From: Fimbriimonadaceae bacterium
Lineage (GTDB): Bacteria > Armatimonadota > Fimbriimonadia > Fimbriimonadales > Fimbriimonadaceae
NCBI GenBank assembly: GCA_019454125.1
Contig: CP075365.1
Coordinates: forward strand, 614,218 to 678,217
Reading direction: 5' to 3'
Length of the DNA: 64,000 bases
Each line of letters opens with the position of its first letter. The stretch's first letter is position 1. The translations under genes and the position numbers were made by a program. Of the stretch, positions 50,237 to 59,233 are shown piece after piece. The notes under the pieces are model-generated. The model did no database searches and had not been told where the DNA came from. It was given only the letters and a program-made list of their open reading frames with translations.

Positions 50237-51901
50237 ATGACCCCATGCACAAAACGAAGACTCTGTGCGTCCTTCTCAGTATTCTTACTGGGGGGGGGCG
50301 TCCAAGCGCAAAGCGCGGCCCTTTATTCGCTCACTGAAAACTCCACCATCGGCGAGAGCTACGACCGCGCCGAGGCCGGTCGGCTCGCCCCGTCCGGCGG
50401 CAAGCTTGCCCTCCGCGTCTACAAATCGACCGGCGGCCAAGACAGTAAAGGCGCGTTCCTCAGCGGGACGACCGTCACGCTCCTCCCTCGGATCACCGGG
50501 GCGGACTACGCCGCCGCCCTCTCGACCAACGGCACCGCGTTCAGCGGGAGAGGGAACACCAGCACCGGGGGGGATGTCTCGGCCGCCTACTGGCCGGACT
50601 CATCGACCGTCTACACTACCCTTTTTCCAAACTCGCGCACGATTGGCTGGGCTAACGACATCAACCAGTCCGGACGCCTGGTCTTCCACGCCCAAGGGAG
50701 CTCTTCCCCCCAGCCTGTGCCCTATTGGCGCAACGAGTCTGGCGGGGGCGTGACCGCCCTCAATACCGCCGGCTACACCTACGGCAAGGCGAACGGCATC
50801 AACTCGTCGAACGTCATCGGGGGCGAGGTCTTCAGCAATAGCAACGCATCAGATCGCGTGCCCTGCTACTGGACATACAACTCTGGAATCTCTGACTACA
50901 ACGCCCCGACCCAGCTCACGGGCTGGCCGAGCGGCCGCAGCGGCACCGTGATCGACGTGGGCGACAACGGCGTGCTCGTCGGCTACATGGACCCGGGGGT
51001 CTTCTCCTTTCAACTCGCCCAACCGTTCCGCTACACGGTCTCGACCGCAACGCTCGAGTTCATCGGCGAGCCCGGCCTCACCGGGATGCCGGCCCAGGCG
51101 AACGCGGACGGCAAGATCGTCGGCAACGGGCCGCACCCCTGGGTCTGGCTGCCTTCGGCCTCACCGTGGAACGGCGCCGTCCTCGACCTCGAAGCCTTTA
51201 CGGAGCCGGACGAAGAGGAGGAGGAAGTTTCCTACACGCTCACGGGCATCGACGACGGCAGCGCCAACCCGCGGTTTGGGGGCAACGCTACGAACAGGTC
51301 CAAGGCTTTTACGACTGTGGAGGCGTCCGGTTGGACGAGGCGGCCCCTCCGCTCGACCGAGGCAGGCTTCGTCGGGGAGAATTTCGAATACCAGCTTCCG
51401 TCCTGGCTCGGTTCTTTGTCCCCCACCTTTGGAACGGAAGCCAGCCCGGACGTAGAAGGGACCGCCAAGCTGCCCGACGCCGAATGGTTGCGGTATGAGA
51501 GCCTGGTTCCTGCTAGCGACTCCCCGGCTTCGACTCGTTTGGCGTTCTATGCCAAGTGCGGGATGGATGTCCGCACCATAAACAAACTTGGTGTAAAGGT
51601 GACCTTGCGCTGCAACTTACCGACGTCAATGAGCTTCAATCTCTATCTGTTCAAGGAGAATCTAATGGACAGTGAATGGGTAAGAATGACCACGCAAGAT
51701 GTGCCCTGCAGCAGAGGGTTTCGAACCTTGGAAGCCTATGCGGAAGGGGATGAGGCTCGCCAATTTGTGGATCTTAGCTCGATGCTTGATGCGGACATTG
51801 CCGACATCAACCTGCTGGTTGTGTCCAGCAGTTCACAAACATGGCCGTCAAATGTCGTGTTAGATATCGACCAAGCAACCTTTTACACCCAGGGGCCCTA
51901 G
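50237..51901 (+). CDS. Exported HAF-like protein with homopolymer in signal peptide
   Basis: 554 residues if started at ATG 50,237: MTPCTKRRLCASFSVFLLGG then GVQAQS, a usable signal peptide. A second ATG at 50,245 in another frame has the better Shine-Dalgarno (AGGA, 7 nt away) and gives MHKTKTLCVLLSILTGG, also a signal peptide, but leaves frame after the G9 tract at 50,290-50,298; with 8 Gs it would continue into VQAQSAALYS. The body has HAF-like motifs (GWANDINQSGRLVFHAQG; KANGINSSNVIGGEVF; VIDVGDNGVLVGYMD) and an acidic run, then a beta-rich C-terminal domain. Function unknown, extracellular. Confidence 0.78.
   Translation: MTPCTKRRLCASFSVFLLGGGVQAQSAALYSLTENSTIGESYDRAEAGRLAPSGGKLALRVYKSTGGQDSKGAFLSGTTVTLLPRITGADYAAALSTNGTAFSGRGNTSTGGDVSAAYWPDSSTVYTTLFPNSRTIGWANDINQSGRLVFHAQGSSSPQPVPYWRNESGGGVTALNTAGYTYGKANGINSSNVIGGEVFSNSNASDRVPCYWTYNSGISDYNAPTQLTGWPSGRSGTVIDVGDNGVLVGYMDPGVFSFQLAQPFRYTVSTATLEFIGEPGLTGMPAQANADGKIVGNGPHPWVWLPSASPWNGAVLDLEAFTEPDEEEEEVSYTLTGIDDGSANPRFGGNATNRSKAFTTVEASGWTRRPLRSTEAGFVGENFEYQLPSWLGSLSPTFGTEASPDVEGTAKLPDAEWLRYESLVPASDSPASTRLAFYAKCGMDVRTINKLGVKVTLRCNLPTSMSFNLYLFKENLMDSEWVRMTTQDVPCSRGFRTLEAYAEGDEARQFVDLSSMLDADIADINLLVVSSSSQTWPSNVVLDIDQATFYTQGP
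50290..50298 (+). repeat. G9 homopolymer at signal-peptide frame switch
   Basis: Nine consecutive G within the signal-peptide region. Tract length modulo 3 decides which of two upstream ATG codons is in frame with the mature protein, a layout like contingency loci. Confidence 0.75.
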
Positions 51902-51928
51902 GAGGTAACCCGCGGGCCGGGACTCACG

Positions 51929-52819
51929 TCAGGTCAACCCGACCCAGTCCGCGCCGGCGACCTCGGCCCAGCGTGACCGGACGGCGTGGTACTCGCTTTC
52001 CGGCAGGGGCCCTTGGGCGAGGAGCGCGGCGTTCTCGCGCCAGCGGCTCGGCTTCGTCGTTCCGACGATCGCGGTGGTGACGCCGGGCGTGAAGAGGGTG
52101 AAGCGCAAGGCGGTCCCCGCCGCTTCTGGCCGATACGCCCAAGGGTAGGCCAGCTTCTGCAGGCGGTCCCAATAGGGTTTGCGGTAGGCGCTTTCCGGCG
52201 GTTCGGGGCTTGCCCAGACCGCGTTCGCGACGGGCCGCTTCACGATGACGCCGAGGTCGTTCGCCTGAGTCACAGGCAAGACGAGGTCGATCGCCTCCTG
52301 GTCGCAAACGCTAAGGGAAAGCTGGATCGTGTCGAAGACGCCGCTCTCGGCCGCCCACTTGGCCGCCTCCCCGTCGCCGCTATAGCCGATGAACCGGCTC
52401 TTGCCCTGATCTTTTGCGCGCTGGACGACCTCGATCACGTCGCCTTGCTTGAGGACGTCGAGCGAGCACGAGTGGAGCTGGACGAGGTCGACCCGGTCGG
52501 TCTTGAGGAGCCGCAGGGAGCGTTCGATCCCCTCGGCCATCATCTTGGGCGACCAGTCCTCGCCGTCCAAGCCAGCCGCGTGGCCGGTCTTGGTGAAGAG
52601 GTGGAACTCGTCGCGGCGGTGCGAGACCGCCTTTCCGATCTTCTCCTCGGCGTCCCGATAGCACTCGGCCGTGTCGATGACGTTCAGGCCGTCGTCGAGC
52701 GCTTGGTTGAGCAGGGGGCCACAGTCCGCGCCGGGCTCCATCATGAACCCGATCTCGCTCGTGCCGAAGCCGAGCGCCGTCACTTCCAGGCCGGTCCGCC
52801 CGAGCCGTCTCCTTTCCAT
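51929..52819 (-). CDS. Aldo/keto reductase
   Basis: 296 residues from ATG 52,819 (MERRRLGRTGLEVTALGFGT). Catalytic tetrad visible: D49 and Y54 in IDTAECYRDAEE, K77 in FTKTGH, H116 in VQLHSC. The C-terminal TTAIVGTTKPSRWREN segment binds NADPH. Substrate unknown. It stands alone between an exported protein gene (convergent) and a methyltransferase gene on the same strand. Confidence 0.92.
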   Translation of the reverse strand: MERRRLGRTGLEVTALGFGTSEIGFMMEPGADCGPLLNQALDDGLNVIDTAECYRDAEEKIGKAVSHRRDEFHLFTKTGHAAGLDGEDWSPKMMAEGIERSLRLLKTDRVDLVQLHSCSLDVLKQGDVIEVVQRAKDQGKSRFIGYSGDGEAAKWAAESGVFDTIQLSLSVCDQEAIDLVLPVTQANDLGVIVKRPVANAVWASPEPPESAYRKPYWDRLQKLAYPWAYRPEAAGTALRFTLFTPGVTTAIVGTTKPSRWRENAALLAQGPLPESEYHAVRSRWAEVAGADWVGLT

Positions 52820-52878
52820 TGGGCGGAGCCTACCGCCCTCCGCGCCCGCCCTGCGGCACCGCGGAGGGCGGATGGAGC

Positions 52879-53634
52879 TCACTGGCCGGGCTGCAGCTTG
52901 CGCCCGTGGGCGAATCCCCGGCACTCAGGCAGGGCTTGCGGCACCATGCTCAGCTTCCAGACGTCGACTTCGTCGAAGCCGCTCGACATGACCATCAGGC
53001 CGAGGCAGGCGAGGGAGGGCGCCCACCAGTTCGTGCTGTTGTTGCCGTACTCGTTGTTCGGATAGAACTCGATGACGGGCTGGGCGCCGGGATAGCCCCG
53101 GTGCAGGCCGCCTTGGTAAGGGCTGAAATCGTCCAGGATCGCGGTCTCGACGAACATCTCCCGGTCGCAGACCAGCGAGAGGAAGTCCAGCGCGAGCAGG
53201 GGGTGGCGCAGGTGGTAGAGCGTGCCGAAGAAGAACACGCAGTCGAACCGGCCAAGCCGCTCCTCGGTGACCTCGTAGACGGACATCTCGATCCGCTCGC
53301 AGCGGTCCTTGCCATAGCCCAGGGCGTCGCGGCAGAGGTCGAAGGTCTCCCAGGCGCGGCGGTCCTTGTTCTCGAGCGAGCCGAGGTAGTCGCTGAAGTC
53401 GTCGATCGCCACGACCTGCCTCGCGCCGCGTTTCAAGGCTTCGAAGGTCCAATAGCCGTCCCATGCGCCTACGTCCAGCACGCGCATGCCCGTCATGTCC
53501 GCCGGAATGCGATAGGCGGCGGGTTCCAGCGGCGCCCAACCGGGGGTCACGACTCCGCCCGGCAACTCGATCTTGTGGTACCAGAACGGGAAGCTGTCGA
53601 CGTTTGCCTGTAAATCGTAGGCGCGTTGGGCCAT
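52879..53634 (-). CDS. SAM-dependent methyltransferase (class I)
   Basis: 251 residues. Motif I VLDVGAWDGYWTFEALKRGA (~51-70) with acidic VVAIDD (motif II), then DCVFFFGTLYHLRHPLLAL (motif IV-V). The layout and the FYPNNEYGNNSTNWW segment resemble CmoB-like and DUF1698 methyltransferases. It is divergent from the glycosyltransferase cluster across 79 bp, so it may modify a sugar or tRNA; the glycan link is a guess based on position. Confidence 0.83.
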   Translation of the reverse strand: MAQRAYDLQANVDSFPFWYHKIELPGGVVTPGWAPLEPAAYRIPADMTGMRVLDVGAWDGYWTFEALKRGARQVVAIDDFSDYLGSLENKDRRAWETFDLCRDALGYGKDRCERIEMSVYEVTEERLGRFDCVFFFGTLYHLRHPLLALDFLSLVCDREMFVETAILDDFSPYQGGLHRGYPGAQPVIEFYPNNEYGNNSTNWWAPSLACLGLMVMSSGFDEVDVWKLSMVPQALPECRGFAHGRKLQPGQ

Positions 53635-53713
53635 AGCAAAACTATCGGGAGATTTGTCCTCTTCGAGAGGGATTTGGGCTCAAGAGTTCGAGTGATCCTC
53701 CAATGATGGCAAT

Positions 53714-55366
53714 ATGGCCTTCCCGAACCCGCTTTACCAAGTGGTCGAGGACACGGTCCTCGCTGCCACCGAAGCCCACCGACAAGGTCGGTTCGCGGAA
53801 GCCGAGGCCCAATACCGAGCTGCCCTCGACACGGCCCCCGGCCACGCCCGGGCCACCCAGTACCTCGGAGTCTTGCTGCTCCAGACCGGCCGCGTCGACG
53901 AAGGGCTCTCGCACCTGGAGAGCGCCCTCGTCGCCACGCCGGACGACCCGGAACTGCTCCTGAACTTGGGCAACGCCTATCGCGAGTCCAACCTGCTCGA
54001 CAAGGCCGAACGCGTCTTGCGCCGGGCTGTCCTGAGCGCGAACACCTGGGGGCTGGCGCACATGAATCTGGGAAGCACCTTGCTGGCCTTGGGCGACGTG
54101 ACCGGAGCGCAGGGCCATCTGCGCCAAGCGGTCGCGCTCGACCCCCAGAACATGGACGCCCGGTCCAGCCTCATCCTTTCTTGCCTTTACCGCGACGAGA
54201 CTGCGGCGGAATCGGAGCAGATCGCCAGGGCGACTTGGCCCTCGAGCCCGCCCGAGCGGCCCCGACGAGAAGACCGCGAGCTCCGCACGATCGGATACGT
54301 CAGCGGCGACTTGGGCGAGCACCCGGTCGGGTTCTTCCTGGAGCCGGTGCTCCGCGCCCATGACCGCGACCGGTACCGCATCGTTCTCTTCGCGAACCAA
54401 ACCAACCGCGACGCCCAGACCGCGACCCTCAGCTGGCTCGCCGACGACACGGTTTCGGTCGTGACCGTCTCTGACGAGCGCTTTGCCGAGGTGGTCGCGG
54501 AGGCCCGTGTGGACGCCCTCATCGACCTTTCCGGCCACACCGCCAAGAGCCGCCTGAGCGTCTTTGCGCGTCGAGTCGCCCCTGTCCAGTTCACCTGGCT
54601 CGGGTTCTCGGGGACAACGGGCCTCGCCGCCTTCGACGGCATCCTGGCCGACACGGTCGTGGCTCCTCCCGGTTCGGAGCCGCAGTACGCCGAGCCGGTC
54701 CGACGTTTATCGCACAGCTTCACCTGCGTGCCATTCGAGCGGTTCGTCGCGCCCGAGCACATCGCCCCCGTGACGATGAACGGCGCGGTCACGTTTGGCT
54801 GCTTCAATAACATTGCGAAGCTCAGCCAGCGCGTCATCCGGCTCTGGGCCAAGATCCTGGGCGAGTGCCGCGGTTCGCGGCTTGTCCTGAAGTGTCCGGC
54901 CTACGCGAACGAGTCCGCCCGCCGCAGGGTCATGGACGCGCTGCGCGAAGAGTGCGTGCACCCGAGCCGCGTCGCCTTCATGGGGCCGACCAGCCGCGAA
55001 GACCATCTGGCCGCCTTTGGCGAGATCGACGTCATGTTGGACTCGCTGCCCTATACGGGTGCGACCACGACGGTCGAGTCGCTGGCCATGGGCGTTCCCG
55101 TGGTCACCCGGGCAGGCACGCTCTATAGCCAGCGGATGTCCGCCTCGATCCTGACCACGGCCGGCCTGGCTGAATGGGTCGCCCAGGACGATCAGGGCTA
55201 TATCGACGTCGCCCTCAAGCTCGCGGCCGAGGCGATGGCTGGTGGGTTCGACCGCCAAGCCTTGCGCGACCGCGTCGAGCACTCGCCCCTGGGCGACGCC
55301 CACACGTTCGCCAGGGCGATCGAGGGGCTGTGCGAACTCGCCTGGAAGGAGGCGCCCGTCCGATGA
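53714..55366 (+). CDS. TPR O-GlcNAc-transferase-like glycosyltransferase, copy 1
   Basis: 550 residues: about four TPRs (residues 15-150) then a GT41/SPINDLY-type catalytic region. Key elements: TIGYVSGDLGEHPVGFF (192-208), DLSGHT (271-276), PVQFTWLGFSGTTGL (290-304), FGCFNNIAKLS, the UDP-contact Lys in SRLVLKCP (K393), and DVMLDSLPYTGATTTVESLA (439-458). It should transfer a sugar from UDP to Ser/Thr of proteins in the cytoplasm. First of four tandem paralogues; its stop overlaps copy 2 (ATGA). Confidence 0.9.
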   Translation: MAFPNPLYQVVEDTVLAATEAHRQGRFAEAEAQYRAALDTAPGHARATQYLGVLLLQTGRVDEGLSHLESALVATPDDPELLLNLGNAYRESNLLDKAERVLRRAVLSANTWGLAHMNLGSTLLALGDVTGAQGHLRQAVALDPQNMDARSSLILSCLYRDETAAESEQIARATWPSSPPERPRREDRELRTIGYVSGDLGEHPVGFFLEPVLRAHDRDRYRIVLFANQTNRDAQTATLSWLADDTVSVVTVSDERFAEVVAEARVDALIDLSGHTAKSRLSVFARRVAPVQFTWLGFSGTTGLAAFDGILADTVVAPPGSEPQYAEPVRRLSHSFTCVPFERFVAPEHIAPVTMNGAVTFGCFNNIAKLSQRVIRLWAKILGECRGSRLVLKCPAYANESARRRVMDALREECVHPSRVAFMGPTSREDHLAAFGEIDVMLDSLPYTGATTTVESLAMGVPVVTRAGTLYSQRMSASILTTAGLAEWVAQDDQGYIDVALKLAAEAMAGGFDRQALRDRVEHSPLGDAHTFARAIEGLCELAWKEAPVR

Positions 55367-57150
55367 GCAGCCTCCGGCGGCGGCTCGCCCACCAAAGGTC
55401 GCACGGCCAGACCGACCACCGCGCCCTGTTCCAAATCGCCACGGCCGCCCACCTCGAGGGGCGGCTGGCCGAAGCAGAGGCCGGCTACCTCCGAATCCTT
55501 TCGGCCGAGCCGAACCACGCCAAGGCGAGCCAGTACCTTGGGGCGCTTCTCTTCCAGACCGGGCGGGAGACGGACGGCACCAATCTTCTGGAGGCTGCCG
55601 TCGAGTCGCACCCGGACGACGCAGAGGCGCTCACCAACCTGGCTAACGTCTACCGCATGCAGGCGAGGTATGCCGAAGCGGTCGCGCTCCTCGAGCGTGC
55701 CGTGCGGATCGAGCCGGGCCTTCCTGCCGTCCACATCAATCTCGCGCCGTGCCTGCGCTCCCTGGGGCGCCTGGACGAGGCTCTCGCCGCGGGGCACGAG
55801 GCGGTCCGCCTCCAGCCCGATTCGCCTTCGGCCCACAACGCCTTGGCCAGCTGCCTACTTTGGGCCGGGTTCGTGGAAGAAGCGGTGGCACACCTGGACG
55901 AGACCCTGCGTCTCGCTCCGGACTTCGCCGAGGCCTCGCAGGTGCGGCTCTTCGCCCTCCTGAACAGCGGGGAATGGACGGCCGAGCGCATCGCCGAAGA
56001 AGCCCGCACCTATGGGGCGCGGTTCCGCCCCGTGCCCGCCTCCGTGCCAGACCGACCGCTGAAGTCGGTCGCGTTTCTCTCCGGCGATTTCCGCCGCCAT
56101 CCCGTGGGGCTCTTCCTCGCCCCGATGCTGGAACAGATGGGCATGGGTCTGCGCATCGTCGCCCTTTCTACCGGGCAGGTCCAGGACGAAGTGACGGAAC
56201 GGATCGCCGCCGCGTGTGACGCGTGGCACGATGTCCGCTCCTTGCGGACGGCCGATCTGGTCGCGCTGGCCCGGTCCGAGGGCGTCGACGTCCTCGTCGA
56301 CCTCGCCGGTTACACCGGCGACAACCGTGCCGACGCGGTCGCCGCTCGGATGGCCCCGGTCCAAGTCTCTTGGCTCGGCTACTCCGGCTCGACCGGGCTT
56401 CCGACGATGGACTGGGTGTTCGCGGACGACACGGTCGTGCCTCCGGGCCATGAAGGACAGTACACCGAGCGCGTCTTCCGTCTTCCCAGCTTCCTCAGCT
56501 TCGACCCCGCCTCCGTGCCCGGCGAGGCCACCGAGCCGCCCATGGTGCGCGAAGGGTGCGTCACGTTTGGATCGTTCAACAGCTGCACGAAGATCGGCCC
56601 CGCGGCGATCCACCTGTGGGCGGAGACTTTGCGCGCCGTCCCCGGATCGCGGATCCTTTTGAAAGACCAGCGCTTCTCGTCCGGGATCGCCATGGAGCGG
56701 GTCTTGGGCGAGTTCCAGTCCGCCGGTATCGGGCGCGAGCGGGTGGACTTCCTCCCGGGACTCTCGTTCGAAAAGCACCTGGAGGCGTTCTCCAAGATCG
56801 ACGTCGCCCTGGACACGACCCCTTATGGCGGCGCGACCACGACGCTCGAGGCGCTCGCGATGGGCGTGCCCGTCGTCTCCCTCACGGGTGATCGGTATGT
56901 AAGCCTCATGTCCGCTTCGATCCTCGAGCGGGCCGGTTGCGGGGAGTGGGTCTCCGACTCTCCCGCCGGGTATGTCGAGACGGCGAAAGGCCTGGTCGCG
57001 GACGCCGCCCGACTCAGCGAGGTCCGGTGCGGCCTTAGGCGGCGCCTGTGCGCCTGCCCCCTCACGGACATCGCTTCCTATGCGGCCTCTTTCGAAGCCG
57101 CCCTCAAGACGGTTTGGACCGAATCCCGCACCCAGGAAACCCATGGATAA
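55363..57150 (+). CDS. TPR O-GlcNAc-transferase-like glycosyltransferase, copy 2
   Basis: 595 residues from ATG 55,363. About five TPRs (residues 20-200), then the same catalytic region: VAFLSGDFRRHPVGLF (236-251), DLAGYT (313-318), PVQVSWLGYSGSTGL, FGSFNSCTKIG, SRILLKDQ, DVALDTTPYGGATTTLEALA. The usual GHT is GYT here: Tyr317 replaces the conserved His that in human OGT (His558 region) contacts the diphosphate. The enzyme may therefore have altered donor use or reduced activity. The 3' end overlaps copy 3 by 8 bp. Confidence 0.88.
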   Translation: MSSLRRRLAHQRSHGQTDHRALFQIATAAHLEGRLAEAEAGYLRILSAEPNHAKASQYLGALLFQTGRETDGTNLLEAAVESHPDDAEALTNLANVYRMQARYAEAVALLERAVRIEPGLPAVHINLAPCLRSLGRLDEALAAGHEAVRLQPDSPSAHNALASCLLWAGFVEEAVAHLDETLRLAPDFAEASQVRLFALLNSGEWTAERIAEEARTYGARFRPVPASVPDRPLKSVAFLSGDFRRHPVGLFLAPMLEQMGMGLRIVALSTGQVQDEVTERIAAACDAWHDVRSLRTADLVALARSEGVDVLVDLAGYTGDNRADAVAARMAPVQVSWLGYSGSTGLPTMDWVFADDTVVPPGHEGQYTERVFRLPSFLSFDPASVPGEATEPPMVREGCVTFGSFNSCTKIGPAAIHLWAETLRAVPGSRILLKDQRFSSGIAMERVLGEFQSAGIGRERVDFLPGLSFEKHLEAFSKIDVALDTTPYGGATTTLEALAMGVPVVSLTGDRYVSLMSASILERAGCGEWVSDSPAGYVETAKGLVADAARLSEVRCGLRRRLCACPLTDIASYAASFEAALKTVWTESRTQETHG

Positions 57151-59233
57151 GTTGGCAAAGCGCGCAATGAAGGCGGTCGGCCCGCGACAGGCCCCTCCCT
57201 CCCTCGTCGAGAAAGGGCTTGCCCGGCTCCAGGCCGGAGACGCCCTTGGGGCCTCCGGCTTCCTCAGCCAAGCCGTCGAGGCGGATCCGAACGACGCGCG
57301 GGCGCTGCGGCTCCTCGGCACCGCCGCCTTGCACCTCGGGCGGCCCGACCAGGCCCGCCACCTGCTTTCGCGGTCCGTCGAGATCGACCCGGACAGCTTT
57401 GACGCCTACTGCAACCTGGGGAGTGCCTACATGGCCCTCCAGCAGCCGCGCGAATCGCTCGGCGCGTGCGACCGCGCCCTTGAACTGAACCCCGACTCTC
57501 CGGACGCGCACTACAACACGGGCAACGTCCACCTTGCCCTGGGCGATTCGGCAAGCGCGGTCGGCTGCTACCGCCGGGCGCTCAGTCTTCGGCCGGGTTG
57601 GCCCGTCGCGCTCATCAACCTGGGCGTCGCGCTCATGGGGCTTGGCCGCTATGGCGACGCCCTGGGTGTCCTCGACGAGGGCATCGGACTCGCTCCCGCC
57701 CACCCGAAGGCTCACCTGAACCGGGGGGCGGCGCTACGCATGCTCGGCCGGATCGAAGAGGCGCAGGCCGCATTCCAACAAGCCGAACGGCTTGACCCAA
57801 GTTATCTTGGTGCGAAGACGAACCTCTCCGGCCTCTACCGGGACATCGGCGACATCGCGGCCGCGACCCTCTATGCCGAGGCCGCCGTGAACCTGGATCC
57901 GACCGACCCCGAGGCGTTGAACGCCCGCGGGAACGCGCGGCTCATGCAAGGCGACTCGGAAGGGGCCTTGGCTGACTTCCGCACCGCGCGCGACAAGGCT
58001 GCGGACCGGCCCGACTACGGCAGCAACCTTGTGCTCGCCACCCACTACTCGTCCGAGGTTGACGGGGCGCGGGTCGCCCGCGAGGCGATCCGCTGGGCTA
58101 CGCGGCACACCCCGCGCTTCCAGCAAGCCCCTCCTGCACGCGGGCCGATACGGCGCATCGGGTTCGTTTCCGGCGACTTCTGCGAACACCCGGTCGGGCT
58201 CTTCTTCGAGCCACTCTTGAACCACCTCGCGCGACGCTACGAGGTCGTCCTCTTTGGGAACGAAGTGGTCCAAGACCGCCGCACGGAGCGGCTACGGGCG
58301 GCCACCAGTCTTTGGTCGGACCTGACCGGTCTCAACGCGGCAGACGCGGCCGACGTCGTCCGCTCGGAGGAGATCGACGTCCTCATCGACCTGAGCGGCC
58401 ACACCCGTTCGGGACGGCTCGACCTTTTCGCCTTGCGCCCCGCACCGATGCAGTTCACTTGGCTCGGTTTCTCGGGCACGACTGGCATGAGCCAGTTCGA
58501 CGGCATCCTGGTCGACCGGCACCTGGTGCCTTTCGACCAAGAGAACGACTACAGCGAGCCGGTCTTGCGCTTGCCGGACAGCTTCCTTTGCGCCCCGAAC
58601 TTCGCCGACTATCCGTGGGAAGGCGCCGCGCCTTCGCCGGAAGGGCCGGTGGTCTTTGGCTGTCTGAACTCCCCTGCAAAGGCGTCCGAACCGTACGTGC
58701 AGGCGGTGGCCCAGATCGTTGGGGCCGTGCCGGACGCAAAGCTCCGACTGAAGAACACGTTCTTTGGCGACGCCCTGGTAGCCTCCCGGTTCCTCGCGCT
58801 CTTCGAGCGTCACGGCATTGGGCCGGAGCGGATCGAAGTCGTCGGCAAACTGGCCCGGCCCGAGCACTGGCGAGCCTTGGCCGCGATCGATGTGGCGCTC
58901 GACCCTTTCCCCTATAACGGCGCGACGACAACGGTCGAGTGCTTGACCGCCGGGCTTCCACTGGTCACCCTTTCCGGCGACCGGTACTCGGCTCGTATGG
59001 GCGCGAGCCTGCTCGCGGCGGCGGGTCTATCGGGAACGGCCGTCGAAACAGTCGAGGACTATATCGCGAGCGCCGTCTCGCTCGGCAGGGACGTGGCGCA
59101 GGTACGGACCGGTCGCGAGGAGCGCCGCCACGCCTTTTTGGCCTCGCCGCTCCACGATGATGCCCGCTTCTCCGCAGGGTTCATCGACGTCCTCGAAGAG
59201 GCTTGGACGGGGCTCGCGACCCAAGCCGCATGA
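57143..59233 (+). CDS. TPR O-GlcNAc-transferase-like glycosyltransferase, copy 3
   Basis: 696 residues from ATG 57,143, the longest copy. About eight TPRs (residues 20-290), then RIGFVSGDFCEHPVGLFF (338-355), DLSGHT (416-421), PMQFTWLGFSGTTGM, FGCLNSPAKAS, AKLRLKNT, DVALDPFPYNGATTTVECLT. The longer TPR superhelix should give it a different substrate reach from copies 1, 2 and 4. Coupled by overlap to copies 2 and 4 (ATGA). Confidence 0.9.
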   Translation: MDKLAKRAMKAVGPRQAPPSLVEKGLARLQAGDALGASGFLSQAVEADPNDARALRLLGTAALHLGRPDQARHLLSRSVEIDPDSFDAYCNLGSAYMALQQPRESLGACDRALELNPDSPDAHYNTGNVHLALGDSASAVGCYRRALSLRPGWPVALINLGVALMGLGRYGDALGVLDEGIGLAPAHPKAHLNRGAALRMLGRIEEAQAAFQQAERLDPSYLGAKTNLSGLYRDIGDIAAATLYAEAAVNLDPTDPEALNARGNARLMQGDSEGALADFRTARDKAADRPDYGSNLVLATHYSSEVDGARVAREAIRWATRHTPRFQQAPPARGPIRRIGFVSGDFCEHPVGLFFEPLLNHLARRYEVVLFGNEVVQDRRTERLRAATSLWSDLTGLNAADAADVVRSEEIDVLIDLSGHTRSGRLDLFALRPAPMQFTWLGFSGTTGMSQFDGILVDRHLVPFDQENDYSEPVLRLPDSFLCAPNFADYPWEGAAPSPEGPVVFGCLNSPAKASEPYVQAVAQIVGAVPDAKLRLKNTFFGDALVASRFLALFERHGIGPERIEVVGKLARPEHWRALAAIDVALDPFPYNGATTTVECLTAGLPLVTLSGDRYSARMGASLLAAAGLSGTAVETVEDYIASAVSLGRDVAQVRTGREERRHAFLASPLHDDARFSAGFIDVLEEAWTGLATQAA

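Noticed and set aside
55855-57321. 488-codon minus-strand frame inside the glycosyltransferase cluster
   Set aside because: Antisense to two strongly conserved TPR-OGT genes; no domain pattern.
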